From Rhodoferax sp. (GTDB lineage: Bacteria; Pseudomonadota; Gammaproteobacteria; Burkholderiales; Burkholderiaceae), in NCBI GenBank assembly GCA_028292075.1, contig JAQGNA010000271.1, positions 1 through 16,941 on the forward strand: DNA of 16,941 nt, given 5' to 3'. This document shows positions 1 through 8,348 of this stretch, in pieces. Each line of letters begins with the position of its first letter. Positions within the stretch are counted from its first letter, which is position 1. Below the pieces are notes generated by a model. That model worked only from the letters and a program-made list of their open reading frames with translations. It did not search any database and had not been told where the DNA came from. A program made the position numbers and the translations under genes.

Positions 1-1
1 T

Positions 2-17
2 TGGCACGATTCTTGAT
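2..17 (+). promoter_or_regulatory. candidate sigma-54 (-24/-12) promoter of the priming transferase gene
   Basis: The bases TGGCAC, five spacer bases, then TTGA match the RpoN consensus TGGCAC-N5-TTGC at nine of ten defined positions. Only the final C of the -12 box is changed (to A). The GG and G positions have the exact sigma-54 spacing. A transcript would begin near base 28, giving a leader of about 16 bases before the ATG at 44. No activator site can be judged because the window begins at base 1. The sequence match is seen; function is inferred. Confidence 0.5.
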
Positions 18-43
18 GCGAATTGAAGGCTGAACTATTTCTT

Positions 44-1537
44 ATGAAGCGTCACTCAACGGCCTGGACCCCCCTCCCACCACGCGAGCACACCGCAGAT
101 TCCCCAAACGCCACCACGATGGAAAGCCCTCCCCTGCTCAGCGACGAGCCCTCCGCCGTAGGCCGGGGCAGCGGCGCCCTCGGCCGTGACAACATCCTGA
201 CCGTGATCGAATCGGCCATCGATCCGGGCATGCTGGTGGTGTCGTTGTGGGCCGTCGCGTTCTTCTACGAGAAAACCGTACCGCCGGCTTACCTCATCCT
301 TTCGGTGATCGTGTTCGCCATGACCTTTCCGGGTACGACGCAGTTGCAATCGTCGCTGCTGAAGCTCATCGGCCAGACAGTCATCAACTGGATCGTGATC
401 GCGGCGCTGCTGCTTGCGACCGGCATCGTCACGCGGTACATCCGCGAGTTCTCCCAGAGCGCCATCGTGACCTGGCTGTGGGTCGCACCGGTGGCCCAGA
501 TCGTGGCGCACCGCCTGCTGCGCGCCGCCGCACCGGTGCTGGTCGGGCTGCAGGGCCCACCACGCCGCGCCATCATCGTCGGCATGAACAACCAGGGCAT
601 TGCCCTGGCCCGGCGCATCCGCGAGACACCGTTTTCCCGCATCGAGCTGGCCGGCTTCTTCGACGACCGCGAACTGCATCGCCTGAACGCCCCTTCTGGG
701 TTTGCGCTGATCGACAAGCTTGCCGCTTTGCCGCAATACGCCAAGGAAAACAACATCCAGCAGATCTACCTGTCACTGCCCATGGCTTCGCAGCCGCGGA
801 TCCTGCAAGTGCTCGACGATTTGAAGGACACCACGGCGTCGATCTATTTCGTGCCCGACATGTTCGTGACCGACCTCATCCAGGGCCGCAGCGGCTCGGT
901 GTGCGGCATGCCGGTGATCGCGGTCTGCGAAACGCCTTTCCGCGGCAGCAACGGCGCCGCCAAGCGGGCCAGTGACGTCATCATCTCGCTGTTGGTACTG
1001 CTGCTGGTTTCCCCCATCCTGCTTGCCATCGCCATCGCGATCAAGCTCGGCTCGCCGGGCCCGGTAATCTTCAAGCAGCGCCGGTACGGCCTCGACGGCA
1101 AGGAGATCATGGTCTACAAATTCCGTTCGATGACCGTGACGGAAGATGGCGACAAGAGCTATACCCAGGTGGTGCGGGGCGACGCGCGCGTGACCCGCCT
1201 CGGCGCCCTGCTGCGCAAGACATCGCTCGACGAACTGCCCCAGTTCCTGAACGTACTCGAAGGCAAGATGAGCGTGGTTGGCCCCCGGCCGCATGCCATT
1301 GCGGTGAACGAACAGTACCGCAAGCTGATTTCAGGCTACATGATCCGCCACAAGGTCAAGCCCGGCATTACAGGCTGGGCCCAGGTGAACGGATACCGCG
1401 GTGGAGACGATCTGGTGCACATGCGCCACCGCATCGAATACGACCTCGACTACCTGCGCAACTGGACGCTGCGGCTCGATCTCTACATCATCTTCCGCAC
1501 GGTGAAGGTGGTGTTCAACGACACCAAGGCGTTTTGA
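44..1537 (+). CDS. undecaprenyl-phosphate sugar phosphotransferase (WcaJ-type, EPS priming enzyme)
   Basis: This inner-membrane enzyme transfers a hexose-1-phosphate, most likely glucose-1-phosphate from UDP-glucose, to undecaprenyl phosphate and so starts each EPS repeat unit. The 497-residue protein has the two-part layout of the WcaJ/polyprenyl glycosylphosphotransferase family. About four N-terminal membrane segments (residues ~60-160) and a nucleotide-binding-like middle domain (GMNNQG near 183-188) precede a fifth hydrophobic segment at ~312-335. The bacterial sugar transferase domain follows: KRASD at ~307, KQRRYGLDGKE from ~344, DELPQ at 396-400, VGPRPHA at ~412-418, then RHKVKPGITGWAQVNG. 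These motifs and the length fit the family; sugar identity is inferred. I chose the ATG at 44. The frame is open back to a TTG at 23, but that codon lies within about 5 bases of the predicted transcription start. GAAGG at 25-29 is a poorly spaced ribosome site. Next genes on the same strand are EpsL and EpsE. Confidence 0.93.
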   Translation: MKRHSTAWTPLPPREHTADSPNATTMESPPLLSDEPSAVGRGSGALGRDNILTVIESAIDPGMLVVSLWAVAFFYEKTVPPAYLILSVIVFAMTFPGTTQLQSSLLKLIGQTVINWIVIAALLLATGIVTRYIREFSQSAIVTWLWVAPVAQIVAHRLLRAAAPVLVGLQGPPRRAIIVGMNNQGIALARRIRETPFSRIELAGFFDDRELHRLNAPSGFALIDKLAALPQYAKENNIQQIYLSLPMASQPRILQVLDDLKDTTASIYFVPDMFVTDLIQGRSGSVCGMPVIAVCETPFRGSNGAAKRASDVIISLLVLLLVSPILLAIAIAIKLGSPGPVIFKQRRYGLDGKEIMVYKFRSMTVTEDGDKSYTQVVRGDARVTRLGALLRKTSLDELPQFLNVLEGKMSVVGPRPHAIAVNEQYRKLISGYMIRHKVKPGITGWAQVNGYRGGDDLVHMRHRIEYDLDYLRNWTLRLDLYIIFRTVKVVFNDTKAF

Positions 1538-1675
1538 TTCGACGCGCGGCACGGGCTGTAAAGTGCTCATCCATTGCTGGTTGGCCGGCCTTGACCTACC
1601 ATCGCGGACTTGTTTTTCTCACCGGCGCTGCCTGCCATGCCATTTGACCGATCATCTGTCTCCGTGCCGCAAGAC

Positions 1676-1690
1676 TGGCAGATTTCGTGC
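1676..1690 (+). promoter_or_regulatory. candidate sigma-54-like promoter of epsL
   Basis: Within the 221-bp gap after the priming gene, TGGCAG, five bases, then GTGC gives -24 GG and -12 GC elements at the right spacing (eight of ten consensus positions). Transcription would start near 1702, leaving a leader of about 57 bases before the TTG at 1759. The rest of the gap (1538-1758) shows only a weak sigma-70-like pair, TTGACC at 1591-1596 and TTTTCT at 1614-1619 with a 17-base spacer. No other structure stands out. Confidence 0.35.
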
Positions 1691-1758
1691 GGCCGTGGAC
1701 CAGTAAGGTCGTGGCCACCGGCGCTTCTCCACGCGGTTTCGACCCAAGGCGCACCGTC

Positions 1759-2982
1759 TTGAGCGCGCTGCCGCTGCAAAAATGGCGACGGATCGGTGGT
1801 AGCGCCCTGCTCGGCGTGGCTTGGGTATCGCCCGCGTTCGCCGACGCAGGCGACACGCTCAACCTCACGGCCAGCTACCAACTGGTGCGGGACGACAACC
1901 TTTTCCGTTTACCGTCCTCCGTCGGAACCAGCAATCTGCCGGGCGGCTCTACCACCAAATCCGAACGCGTGGACATCAAGTCGCTTCAGCTGGCGCTCGA
2001 CAAATCGTACTCGCTGCAGCGGTTCCAGCTTAACGCCACCGCGGTCGACTACACGTACCAAAACTTTGGCTACCTCGGCTATACGGCGCTCAATTACAGC
2101 GGCGCATGGCGGTGGGCCTTCACGCCGCGGGTGCGTGGTCTGCTGAGCACGGAGCGGAAGCGTGCGTCCAACAGTTTCACGGACGTCAGCAACATCACCG
2201 AACGCAACCTGCGGACGGACCAGGTCACGCGGTTCGACGGCGAGGCCGATCTCGGCGCTGCGGTGCGCCTGTTGGCCAGCGTGGATCGGACCCGCGTCAC
2301 CAACGAACTGCCGGTCGTGCAGGAGGGCGACTCAACGGCAACCAATGCCTCCGCCGGCGCGCGTTACGTCTTCCCGTCGGGTAATTGGGTGAGCTACCGC
2401 TTCCGCCATGGCAACGGCGAATACTTCAATCGCGTGGCCAGCGCAGCCTTGCTGCCGACCAGCTTTTCCGATGACGAACATGAGCTGGCCGCCTCGTGGG
2501 TGCTGACCGGCAAGACTTCGCTGACCGCCCGCCTGGCGCACTTTGCCCGGACGCATCCCGACGCGCCTGTGCGCGACTACAGCGGCCCGGTCGGTGACAT
2601 CCGGATCAACTGGAACGCAACTGCCAAGACCAGCTTGACGGGAAGCTACCAGCGCGTGTTCAACACGTACCAGACCAACACTGCCAGCTACGCCACAGGC
2701 GACAAGCTCACGCTGGCACCGGTATGGCGGGCCACAGCGCACACGAGCATGCGGCTCAACTACGAGTACTTCGCCCAGGACTATGCGGGTGCCTTGCCCG
2801 GCTTGGGTCTGCCGGCGGCACGCCGGGACCGCACCCGCACCGCGGGCATCGCGCTCGACTGGCGGCCCAGACCTACCATCGGCGTCAGTCTTTCATTGCA
2901 AAATCAAAAGCGTTCGTCCAATCTTTCAAGTTTCGAATACACCGACAACACGGCAAGCGTCGCGGCGCAAATCACCTTTTAA
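1759..2982 (+). CDS. epsL: EpsL-like outer-membrane beta-barrel protein of the EPS operon
   Basis: Probably forms, or assists, the outer-membrane passage for the polysaccharide. From the TTG at 1759 the protein is 407 residues. It starts with a basic n-region (KWRR) and a short hydrophobic stretch ending in AFA, a good signal peptidase I site after residue 28. The mature part is a run of alternating polar/hydrophobic strands rich in Tyr, Thr, Asn and Ser and ends in QITF, with the terminal Phe typical of outer-membrane barrels. Length, the early DDNLFRLP segment and the neighbours match the EpsL family of exosortase-associated EPS operons. The frame is open to a GTG at 1687, but that would give an atypical 52-residue leader, has no clear ribosome site and overlaps a possible -12 element. 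The TTG has AAGG nine bases upstream. It precedes epsE by 44 bp, probably in one operon. Family assignment is good; exact function in the family is poorly known. Confidence 0.8.
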   Translation: MSALPLQKWRRIGGSALLGVAWVSPAFADAGDTLNLTASYQLVRDDNLFRLPSSVGTSNLPGGSTTKSERVDIKSLQLALDKSYSLQRFQLNATAVDYTYQNFGYLGYTALNYSGAWRWAFTPRVRGLLSTERKRASNSFTDVSNITERNLRTDQVTRFDGEADLGAAVRLLASVDRTRVTNELPVVQEGDSTATNASAGARYVFPSGNWVSYRFRHGNGEYFNRVASAALLPTSFSDDEHELAASWVLTGKTSLTARLAHFARTHPDAPVRDYSGPVGDIRINWNATAKTSLTGSYQRVFNTYQTNTASYATGDKLTLAPVWRATAHTSMRLNYEYFAQDYAGALPGLGLPAARRDRTRTAGIALDWRPRPTIGVSLSLQNQKRSSNLSSFEYTDNTASVAAQITF

Positions 2983-3026
2983 CCACTCAAGCCTTGCGGC
3001 GCCCAACGAGCCGCGGCCATCCCATC

Positions 3027-3851
3027 ATGCATACACCAAGTCTGTCCAAGCCGATGCGGTTCATCCTTCAGTGGCTGATCAGCTGTTCTCTCTTCGTCAC
3101 GCTCGGCGCCTACGCCCAGGACAAATCTGAATACCCGCTGAGCGCGGGCGATTCAATCAAGGTCCAGGTGTTCCAGAATCCTGATCTGACGGTAGAGGCG
3201 CGCCTCTCCGAGAACGGCACCATCACTTATCCGCTGATTGGCTCGGTGCAGATCGGAGGCCTCAGCATGGCCGCCGCCGAAAAGAAGATCGCGGATGCTT
3301 TGAAGAGCGGCCGCTTCCTGGTCAACCCGCAGGTGACCATCACGCTCGCACAGATCCGCGGCAACCAGGTGGCGGTGCTGGGCCAGGTCAACCGGCCGGG
3401 ACGTTTCGCGCTTGAAACGGTGAATTCACGGGTCACCGATGTGCTGGCCATGGCTGGCGGCGCCACGCCTGCCGGAGACGACAGCGTGATCCTGACCGGC
3501 GTGCGCGAAGGCAAACCGTTCCGCAAGGTGATCGACATTCCCGCGTTGTTCCTGAACGAAAAGGGCGAGATGGACCTGGTGGTCGCGGGCGGCGACGTGT
3601 TGTTCGTGCAGCGCGCACCGGTGTTCTACATCTACGGCGAAGCCCAAAGGCCAGGGCCTTACCGCATCGACCGCGGCATGACTGTCATGCAGGGCCTGGC
3701 CGCCGGCGGTGGCCCTACGCCCCGCGGCAGCGAGACCCGGCTGCGGCTCCACCGCAAGGACGCCGCCGGGGTGGTCCAGCAGACCACTCCGAGCTTTACC
3801 GAACTGCTGCAGCCGAACGACGTGATCTACGTCCGAGAAAGCCTGTTCTAA
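3027..3851 (+). CDS. epsE: EpsE-like polysaccharide export protein (Wza family)
   Basis: Periplasmic/outer-membrane exporter that carries EPS out of the cell and works with the EpsF/EpsG pair. The 274-residue protein has a signal peptide ending AYA (cleavage near residue 31). A polysaccharide-export domain begins at YPLSAGDSIKVQVF and contains the NGTITYPLIG segment. Two SLBB-type repeats follow, one from ~112 (VAVLGQVNRPGRF, LAMAGGATPAG) and one from ~198 (YIYGEAQRPGPYRI, LAAGGGPTPRG). It is shorter than E. coli Wza (about 380 residues), as expected for EpsE-type exporters, and has no obvious C-terminal membrane helix. LISC at residues 17-20 superficially resembles a lipobox, but more hydrophobic sequence and a good AYA site follow, so I favour ordinary secretion. 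ATG 3027 is chosen because it gives a normal signal peptide; the upstream extension overlaps epsL. The 44-bp gap from epsL has no promoter-like sequence. Confidence 0.9.
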   Translation: MHTPSLSKPMRFILQWLISCSLFVTLGAYAQDKSEYPLSAGDSIKVQVFQNPDLTVEARLSENGTITYPLIGSVQIGGLSMAAAEKKIADALKSGRFLVNPQVTITLAQIRGNQVAVLGQVNRPGRFALETVNSRVTDVLAMAGGATPAGDDSVILTGVREGKPFRKVIDIPALFLNEKGEMDLVVAGGDVLFVQRAPVFYIYGEAQRPGPYRIDRGMTVMQGLAAGGGPTPRGSETRLRLHRKDAAGVVQQTTPSFTELLQPNDVIYVRESLF

Positions 3852-3867
3852 CTCGAAAACGGCTTCC

Positions 3868-3892
3868 GGCCTGGGGCCATCAGCGCCAGGCC
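3868..3892. terminator. weak hairpin between convergent epsE and acyltransferase genes
   Basis: Seven-base arms GGCCTGG (3868-3874) and CCAGGCC (3886-3892) enclose an 11-base loop that includes the acyltransferase stop codon. Only 28 bp separate the two convergent genes, so a bidirectional terminator is expected here. On the minus strand a TTTT run lies about 8 bases past the stem; on the plus strand there is no T-tract. The inverted repeat is certain; its role is a guess. Confidence 0.3.
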
Positions 3893-4587
3893 ACGCCCGA
3901 CCGCAGCAAACGGGCTGGCACCCCGCCCACCACAGCGCGTGCGGGCACGTCGCCCGTGACCACCGCCCCGGCCGCAATCACCGCGCCGTCGCCGATGGTG
4001 ACCCCCTTGAGAATCATGGCCTTGGCGCCAATCCAGACGTGGTTGCCGATGACAACCGGCTTGGTCATTGCCTGCCCCGTGCCCACCAACTCATGGCTGT
4101 CGGTATCGCGAATCACGACGTCGTGACTGATGACGGTGCCCGCGCCGATGCTGATGTGCTCTCGGCATTCGATGTTGAGGTTGCGCGAGGCATAACCATT
4201 GCCGCCTTCGATGGTCAGACGGGCACCCGGCCACAGTTCCACATACGCGCCCGCCTTGAAACTGAAGGCGCCGCCTTGCAGGCGCAATTCTGCGCCGCGG
4301 GCAATGATCAGCGTGCCGGTTTCATTTGAAGCGAATGGCCAGGGTTCGTTGAAGCTCAACAGGGCGTCGCGGGCGACTGTCAGGCGGCCGCGCGCTGTCA
4401 ACCGGGTCTTCCCGCCCAGCCGAACCCTCAGGCCCTGCCCATGCCGCAAGCTCGACCACAAGGTGTTCAACCATGCAATACGGCTAAGCCGTCGGAGCTT
4501 CTGGCCCAGACCAGGGCTCGCGGATGCACTGGCAACGGGCGGGTTGCGGAAAGGCTCAGGGGAGTCGGTCGAGGCGGTGGTCACCAT
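3880..4587 (-). CDS. left-handed beta-helix acyltransferase, putative EPS O-acetyltransferase
   Basis: Likely a cytoplasmic acetyl-CoA-dependent O-acetyltransferase that decorates the sugar unit. The 235-residue protein has an N-terminal Ser/Ala/Pro-rich part (~1-50), then isoleucine-patch hexapeptide repeats. The clearest run is in the last ~80 residues: [15 protein letters not shown], then DSHELV with a His in the usual catalytic place, then [22 protein letters not shown]. It ends with the [22 protein letters not shown] signature of WcaF/CapG/maltose-acetyltransferase-like enzymes. The acyl group and target sugar cannot be read from sequence. It lies 187 bp downstream of the GT2 gene, so it may have its own promoter, and converges with epsE. 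The ATG at 4587 has only a weak purine-rich site upstream; the valine-rich MVTT start is the sole good candidate. Confidence 0.87.
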   Translation of the reverse strand: MVTTASTDSPEPFRNPPVASASASPGLGQKLRRLSRIAWLNTLWSSLRHGQGLRVRLGGKTRLTARGRLTVARDALLSFNEPWPFASNETGTLIIARGAELRLQGGAFSFKAGAYVELWPGARLTIEGGNGYASRNLNIECREHISIGAGTVISHDVVIRDTDSHELVGTGQAMTKPVVIGNHVWIGAKAMILKGVTIGDGAVIAAGAVVTGDVPARAVVGGVPARLLRSGVAWR

Positions 4588-4646
4588 GTGTTGTTGTGCA
4601 GGCGTCGCCCGTTAAGCATGAATACTCCAACAATAACCCGGCTTTG

Positions 4647-4661
4647 TCGACCGAAATGCCA
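4647..4661 (-). promoter_or_regulatory. weak sigma-54-like element in the 187-bp leader of the acyltransferase gene
   Basis: On the minus strand TGGCAT, five bases, then TCGA keeps -24/-12 spacing but matches only seven of ten consensus positions and lacks the -12 GC. A start near 4635 would give a 47-base leader. The same gap (4588-4774) also holds a sigma-70-like pair, TTGAAA at 4705-4700 and TTACAA at 4682-4677 with a 17-base spacer. It also has a small palindrome ATCTGTCAGAT near 4735-4745. Either could drive the acyltransferase; neither is strong. Confidence 0.2.
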
Positions 4662-4774
4662 AGCAAGTCGCCTCAGTTGTAAGGCCGCTGCTAACGCCGT
4701 TTCAATGCGTTGCAGAGCACCTGTCCCCGTGTAAATCTGTCAGATGAGCCGCCCCGACCAGGCTGCGTACCGAC

Positions 4775-5827
4775 TTAACCGCGCACCACGCGCAACCGCG
4801 TCAGCCAGGTTCGCAAGGCTTGAGGCCGCGCGCCTGGCGCAAAGCGCCAGAGGATCAGCTTGCTGGCAAGCCCCAGAGGCAGCAAGCAGACCGCATAGGC
4901 CCACACCACGATGGCAAGCCTCCCCTTCAGCGAAACGCCCTGCGGCGCCATGAAGGCGGCGTTCACGTCGCTCAACACGCGGAACGCACTGTCGCCCTGG
5001 ATGGGGTGCTTTTCGGGCGCCAGCCGCAGCGAGCCGATGCGATAGCACAAGTAGGTCAGGCTGCGGTTCACCGCGCCTTCTGCCAGCTGAATGCCCACCG
5101 TGGCGGCCACGCCCTTTGCATAGGTCTGGCGCTGGCGAGCCCGGGTCATCTGGCGCTCGAACTGGTGCACATCGAGCTTGGTCAGCGCGCCCTGGTTCTT
5201 GCCGTGCACGCGGTAGGACACCAGTGGCTTCGGAATGGTCAGCACGTCGCCCAGGAACGGTGCGGCGGCAAGGCAATACGAGTCGTTGGCCGTGCCGGCG
5301 GTGTTGTGCAGTGGAAAGATCTTCTCGAGGAACCAGCGCGAATAGGCATTGCCCGAGCCAGGTGGCGTGGGGTAGGCGGTGGTGGCCGTGCACCAGGCCC
5401 GCACGTCTTGCGCGGTGGGCACGATGTGGTACTGGGGAAAGAAAGAGCCATTGGGTCGCCCCTGTGCATCGACGGCCAGCATTTGCACCTGGACCTTGCT
5501 GACGGCAGGTGTCCACACCGCCATCAGCTCCCGGGCCAGGCTGGGATGCAGCAGATCGTCGGAATCGAGGAAGATGACGATCTCGCCACGCGACATCGCA
5601 AAGCCCTTGTTGCAGCCGACGAGCTGACCAGAGTTCTCCTGGAAAATCGTCTTGATGCGATCACCGTAGCTGGAAATGATCTCGCGCGACCGGTCGGTTG
5701 AGCCGTCGTCGATGACGATCACCTCGATGTTCGGCCAGTCCAGGTTCAGGGCGCTGTCGATCGCCTCGCGCACATACGCTTCGTAGTTGTAGTTCGGGAT
5801 CACCACCGAAATCAGGGGTTGGTTCAT
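4775..5827 (-). CDS. family 2 glycosyltransferase (GT-A fold), second of a paralogous pair
   Basis: Cytoplasmic, membrane-associated glycosyltransferase that probably adds one sugar of the EPS repeat from a nucleotide sugar. The 350-residue protein begins with the GT2 nucleotide-binding core: SVVIPNYNYEAYV at 7-19, DDGSTD at 40-45 and the metal-binding FLDSDD with Asp88/Asp90/Asp91. GNAYSRWFLEKIFPL is shared with the next gene upstream. A hydrophobic segment near 303-325 (AIVVWAYAVCLLPLGL) probably anchors it. The ATG at 5827 overlaps the previous stop as ATGA, and GAAAGAAG lies just upstream, so translation is likely coupled. The donor and linkage cannot be predicted. A frame extension upstream into the neighbour has no family similarity and was discarded. 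Confidence 0.9.
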   Translation of the reverse strand: MNQPLISVVIPNYNYEAYVREAIDSALNLDWPNIEVIVIDDGSTDRSREIISSYGDRIKTIFQENSGQLVGCNKGFAMSRGEIVIFLDSDDLLHPSLARELMAVWTPAVSKVQVQMLAVDAQGRPNGSFFPQYHIVPTAQDVRAWCTATTAYPTPPGSGNAYSRWFLEKIFPLHNTAGTANDSYCLAAAPFLGDVLTIPKPLVSYRVHGKNQGALTKLDVHQFERQMTRARQRQTYAKGVAATVGIQLAEGAVNRSLTYLCYRIGSLRLAPEKHPIQGDSAFRVLSDVNAAFMAPQGVSLKGRLAIVVWAYAVCLLPLGLASKLILWRFAPGARPQALRTWLTRLRVVRG

Positions 5828-6948
5828 GGCTTGCTTCTTTCGTGCACGTTGGCGTTGGTGGCGACCGGGGGAGTGCCGTCGCGGTGAACCTGGCGTCCGG
5901 TCAAGGCGGCCAGCTTGCGGCGCAGCGGCTGCAGCAGGGCAGCACGCTGGAACCGCAGGGTAATGAGTCGGCTTGCAAGCCAGCGCGGACTCGCGAGCAA
6001 CACGGTCATCCAGGCGGCGTGGTTGAGCTTGAGGCGCAGTGGCAGCGGACGCTCGGCCAGCACGCTCATGCCGGCGCGCCATAGGCGCAGGGCGCTGTCG
6101 CCCGCATCGCCTTCGTATGGCTCGTCCATCTTTTGCAGCATCAGCCGGTAATTGACGAACGGCAGGTCGTGGTCGAGCAGGTTGCCCTCGCGGATGGGTG
6201 TGCCGCGGGCGGCCGCGTGCTGCGCGAGCAGCCGGAGCTCGCTGGTGCGCAGGCCCACCTGCTTCGCGAAGCGGCTCCCGAGTGCATTCGCACCGGTGCC
6301 GTGGTAGCTCATGTTGGCGTCGTGCAGGCGGTAGCGTCCGAGTGGCTGGGGCACCACCTCGATGTGACCGTACAGCGGCGCCACGGTGTTCAGGTAGCCG
6401 TCGGGCCCCATGGCGACGGTCAGTGGCATCACCTGCTGCAGGAACCAGCGCGCGTAAGCGTTGCCGGTGAGCACGGGCCAGACGTAAGTACCGAATCGGG
6501 CGAACTCGCTGCGGATTTCTTCGGGCCCATAAGGCGTCACGTAATTGCAGAACCGCCGGCCCAGCAGTTCACCGGCGCCGTTGATCACCTCGAGCTCGAA
6601 CTGCACCTTGGCGCAGCCGGGCGTCCATGCGGCCAACACGGATTCGATGGCCGTGGGCTCCAGCAGATCGTCAGCGTCAAGAAAAAGCACGATGTCGCCG
6701 GTGCTGACCTCGAAACCGTGGTTGGTGGCCGCGATCTGCCCACGGTTGGGCTGGTCGACCAGCGTGATGCGCTCGCCAAAGCCCTGCAGCACCGCGAGGG
6801 AGCCATCGGTCGATCCGTCGTTAACGACCACCACTTGCTCTGGCGGACGTGTCTGCGCGAGCACGCTGCCGATGGAAAGGGCCACGTACCGCTCATAGTT
6901 GTAGCAGGTGATGACAACGCTGACGCTGGGGGAAGAAGCTGGGTTCAT
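5824..6948 (-). CDS. family 2 glycosyltransferase (GT-A fold), first of a paralogous pair
   Basis: Predicted cytoplasmic glycosyltransferase for EPS repeat assembly, 374 residues. Core motifs are SVVITCYNYERYV (10-22), NDGSTDGS (43-50) and FLDADD with Asp91/Asp93/Asp94 for the metal-sugar nucleotide. It shares an AWTP...KVQ segment, a GNAYxRWFL segment and overall order with the following GT2, so the two are paralogs that arose by duplication or were recruited together. The C-terminal ~70 residues are basic and hydrophobic, suggesting membrane attachment. Its ATG overlaps the stop of the polymerase gene as ATGA, and its own stop overlaps the next start in the same way. Family certain; substrate unknown. 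Confidence 0.9.
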   Translation of the reverse strand: MNPASSPSVSVVITCYNYERYVALSIGSVLAQTRPPEQVVVVNDGSTDGSLAVLQGFGERITLVDQPNRGQIAATNHGFEVSTGDIVLFLDADDLLEPTAIESVLAAWTPGCAKVQFELEVINGAGELLGRRFCNYVTPYGPEEIRSEFARFGTYVWPVLTGNAYARWFLQQVMPLTVAMGPDGYLNTVAPLYGHIEVVPQPLGRYRLHDANMSYHGTGANALGSRFAKQVGLRTSELRLLAQHAAARGTPIREGNLLDHDLPFVNYRLMLQKMDEPYEGDAGDSALRLWRAGMSVLAERPLPLRLKLNHAAWMTVLLASPRWLASRLITLRFQRAALLQPLRRKLAALTGRQVHRDGTPPVATNANVHERSKP

Positions 6949-8348
6949 GAGGATGCGCTCGCCGCGGGCGGCATGAATCTGCGGGGGGTCGCTGGTGCTT
7001 CATGGGTTGGCATGTCCACCGCACCTGGCCCTGCGGCGATGGTCCGGCGTGGCCACATGGCACCGACCAAAAACAACTGCAGCAGGGCTTCCGGCGCCAG
7101 CAGATTGCCGCCGAGCATGTACCACTGCAAAACCAGCACCGCCCTGATCCGCGTGGGAAGCCAGGGGCGCGTCACCGCGTTCGCGATGAGCGCCGCAAAC
7201 GCAAGCCAGCCGATGATGCCGTATTCGAACATCACCTTGCCGTAGGTGGTCTCGCAGGCGCCCGACAACTTCTGGGTGGTGCCCGGCCCGTGGCCCAGCA
7301 GTGCCGCCCAGCTTTGCGATTCGATCTGGTCCGCAACCACCTTGGCCGGCGAGACAAACCGGCAGTAGGCGCTGCTGTAGGGCGACGTAAATTCAGAGAC
7401 GCGGCCCAAGGTATACGACAGGTTGAGAGCCTCGCCGAACAACAGGTAGAAGACCACGGCCGCCGCCAGCACGCCGATCACCCGTAGCACGGTCTGCCGG
7501 CCAAAGGGAAAGAACAACGCCAGGATCAGCGTGATGGGACCCGAGCCGGAGTAGGACACGATCACGCCCATGCCGAAGAGCGCCATCAGCCATTTGCGCT
7601 TGAAGAAGCTCCATTCGCAGATCAGCGCGAAGGCCATGATGAACGAGAAGCCCGAAGCCTCCCGCAGGAAAAAGCCGTTCGACTTGATGACCGTGTCGGC
7701 ATGGTTCGTGGTGTTGTATTCGCCCGATCCGCGGATCGCCATCGGGATGTATTCCGTGAAGTCGAAAAGCCACGGGAAGCGCACGACGAACTGCGCGTAG
7801 AACTGAACGATGCCGCACACCGCCAGGACGGCGGCGAACACGATGTAGGCCTTCATGAACCACCGCCACCAATGTTCGGTATCGAACTCCGGCTTCACCT
7901 CGAGCACGGTCGGCAGGTAGATGAGGCACAACAGCGCCATGGAGCCGAGAGAGGCCAATTGGCGCACGTCCAGGGTGTAGTTGACGACAAAGCTGACGCA
8001 GGCAATGGTGACCACGCCGACGTACAACATGGCGCCACGCAGGCTCAGCCGGGCGATGTTCTTGAACAACATCACCGCGACCACGACGTACAGGGCCACC
8101 AGCGCCGGACTGACGGAATATGCGGCGCTGACCCGCAGGCCGAAGCGGTCGATCAGCGTCATGGCGGTGAGCGCAAAGATGAATGCCAGCTTCAGGGCCA
8201 GCGGCATCGCCGACGCAGACGTCTTTTCGGTGCCAGGACCGGCCGCGGCGCCGTCAAGCGGGCCAGCCCCTGTGGCCGCGCCGACGAGGTCGCCGGCCTG
8301 GCGTGGGGGCTTGGCCCGCCAGGCGTTGTAGCCGGTGGCGACGCTCAT
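6945..8348 (-). CDS. O-antigen ligase/Wzy-like EPS polymerase, polytopic membrane protein
   Basis: Probable polymerase that links flipped repeat units on the periplasmic face. The 467-residue protein has a cytosolic Ala/Gly/Pro-rich leader (~1-47), then about ten or eleven hydrophobic segments. A large hydrophilic loop precedes the last ones and contains GRVSEF, SSAYCRF and LLGHGPGTT, an arrangement typical of Wzy and O-antigen-ligase (Wzy_C) proteins. FLREASGFSFIMAFALICEW resembles the conserved membrane stretch of these families. A Wzx flippase, a chain-length pair and several transferases in the locus support polymerase over ligase. The ATG at 8348 forms an ATGA overlap with the stop of the GH16 gene, which decides the start over an upstream in-frame extension. 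MPLAL at residue 48 is an alternative without a ribosome site. Confidence 0.8.
   Translation of the reverse strand: MSVATGYNAWRAKPPRQAGDLVGAATGAGPLDGAAAGPGTEKTSASAMPLALKLAFIFALTAMTLIDRFGLRVSAAYSVSPALVALYVVVAVMLFKNIARLSLRGAMLYVGVVTIACVSFVVNYTLDVRQLASLGSMALLCLIYLPTVLEVKPEFDTEHWWRWFMKAYIVFAAVLAVCGIVQFYAQFVVRFPWLFDFTEYIPMAIRGSGEYNTTNHADTVIKSNGFFLREASGFSFIMAFALICEWSFFKRKWLMALFGMGVIVSYSGSGPITLILALFFPFGRQTVLRVIGVLAAAVVFYLLFGEALNLSYTLGRVSEFTSPYSSAYCRFVSPAKVVADQIESQSWAALLGHGPGTTQKLSGACETTYGKVMFEYGIIGWLAFAALIANAVTRPWLPTRIRAVLVLQWYMLGGNLLAPEALLQLFLVGAMWPRRTIAAGPGAVDMPTHEAPATPRRFMPPAASASS

Noticed and set aside
1687..1758. GTG at 1687 as epsL start
   Set aside because: Gives an over-long 52-residue leader, lacks a ribosome site and overlaps a possible -12 element; TTG 1759 has AAGG at nine bases and a normal signal peptide.
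3027..3086. Lipobox LISC in EpsE
   Set aside because: The motif fits loosely but hydrophobic sequence continues past the Cys to a good AYA signal peptidase I site.
6133..7245. Plus-strand open frame of about 370 codons opposite the GT2 and polymerase genes
   Set aside because: No recognisable motif, His/Val/Gly-rich shadow composition, and it overlaps two well-supported minus-strand genes.
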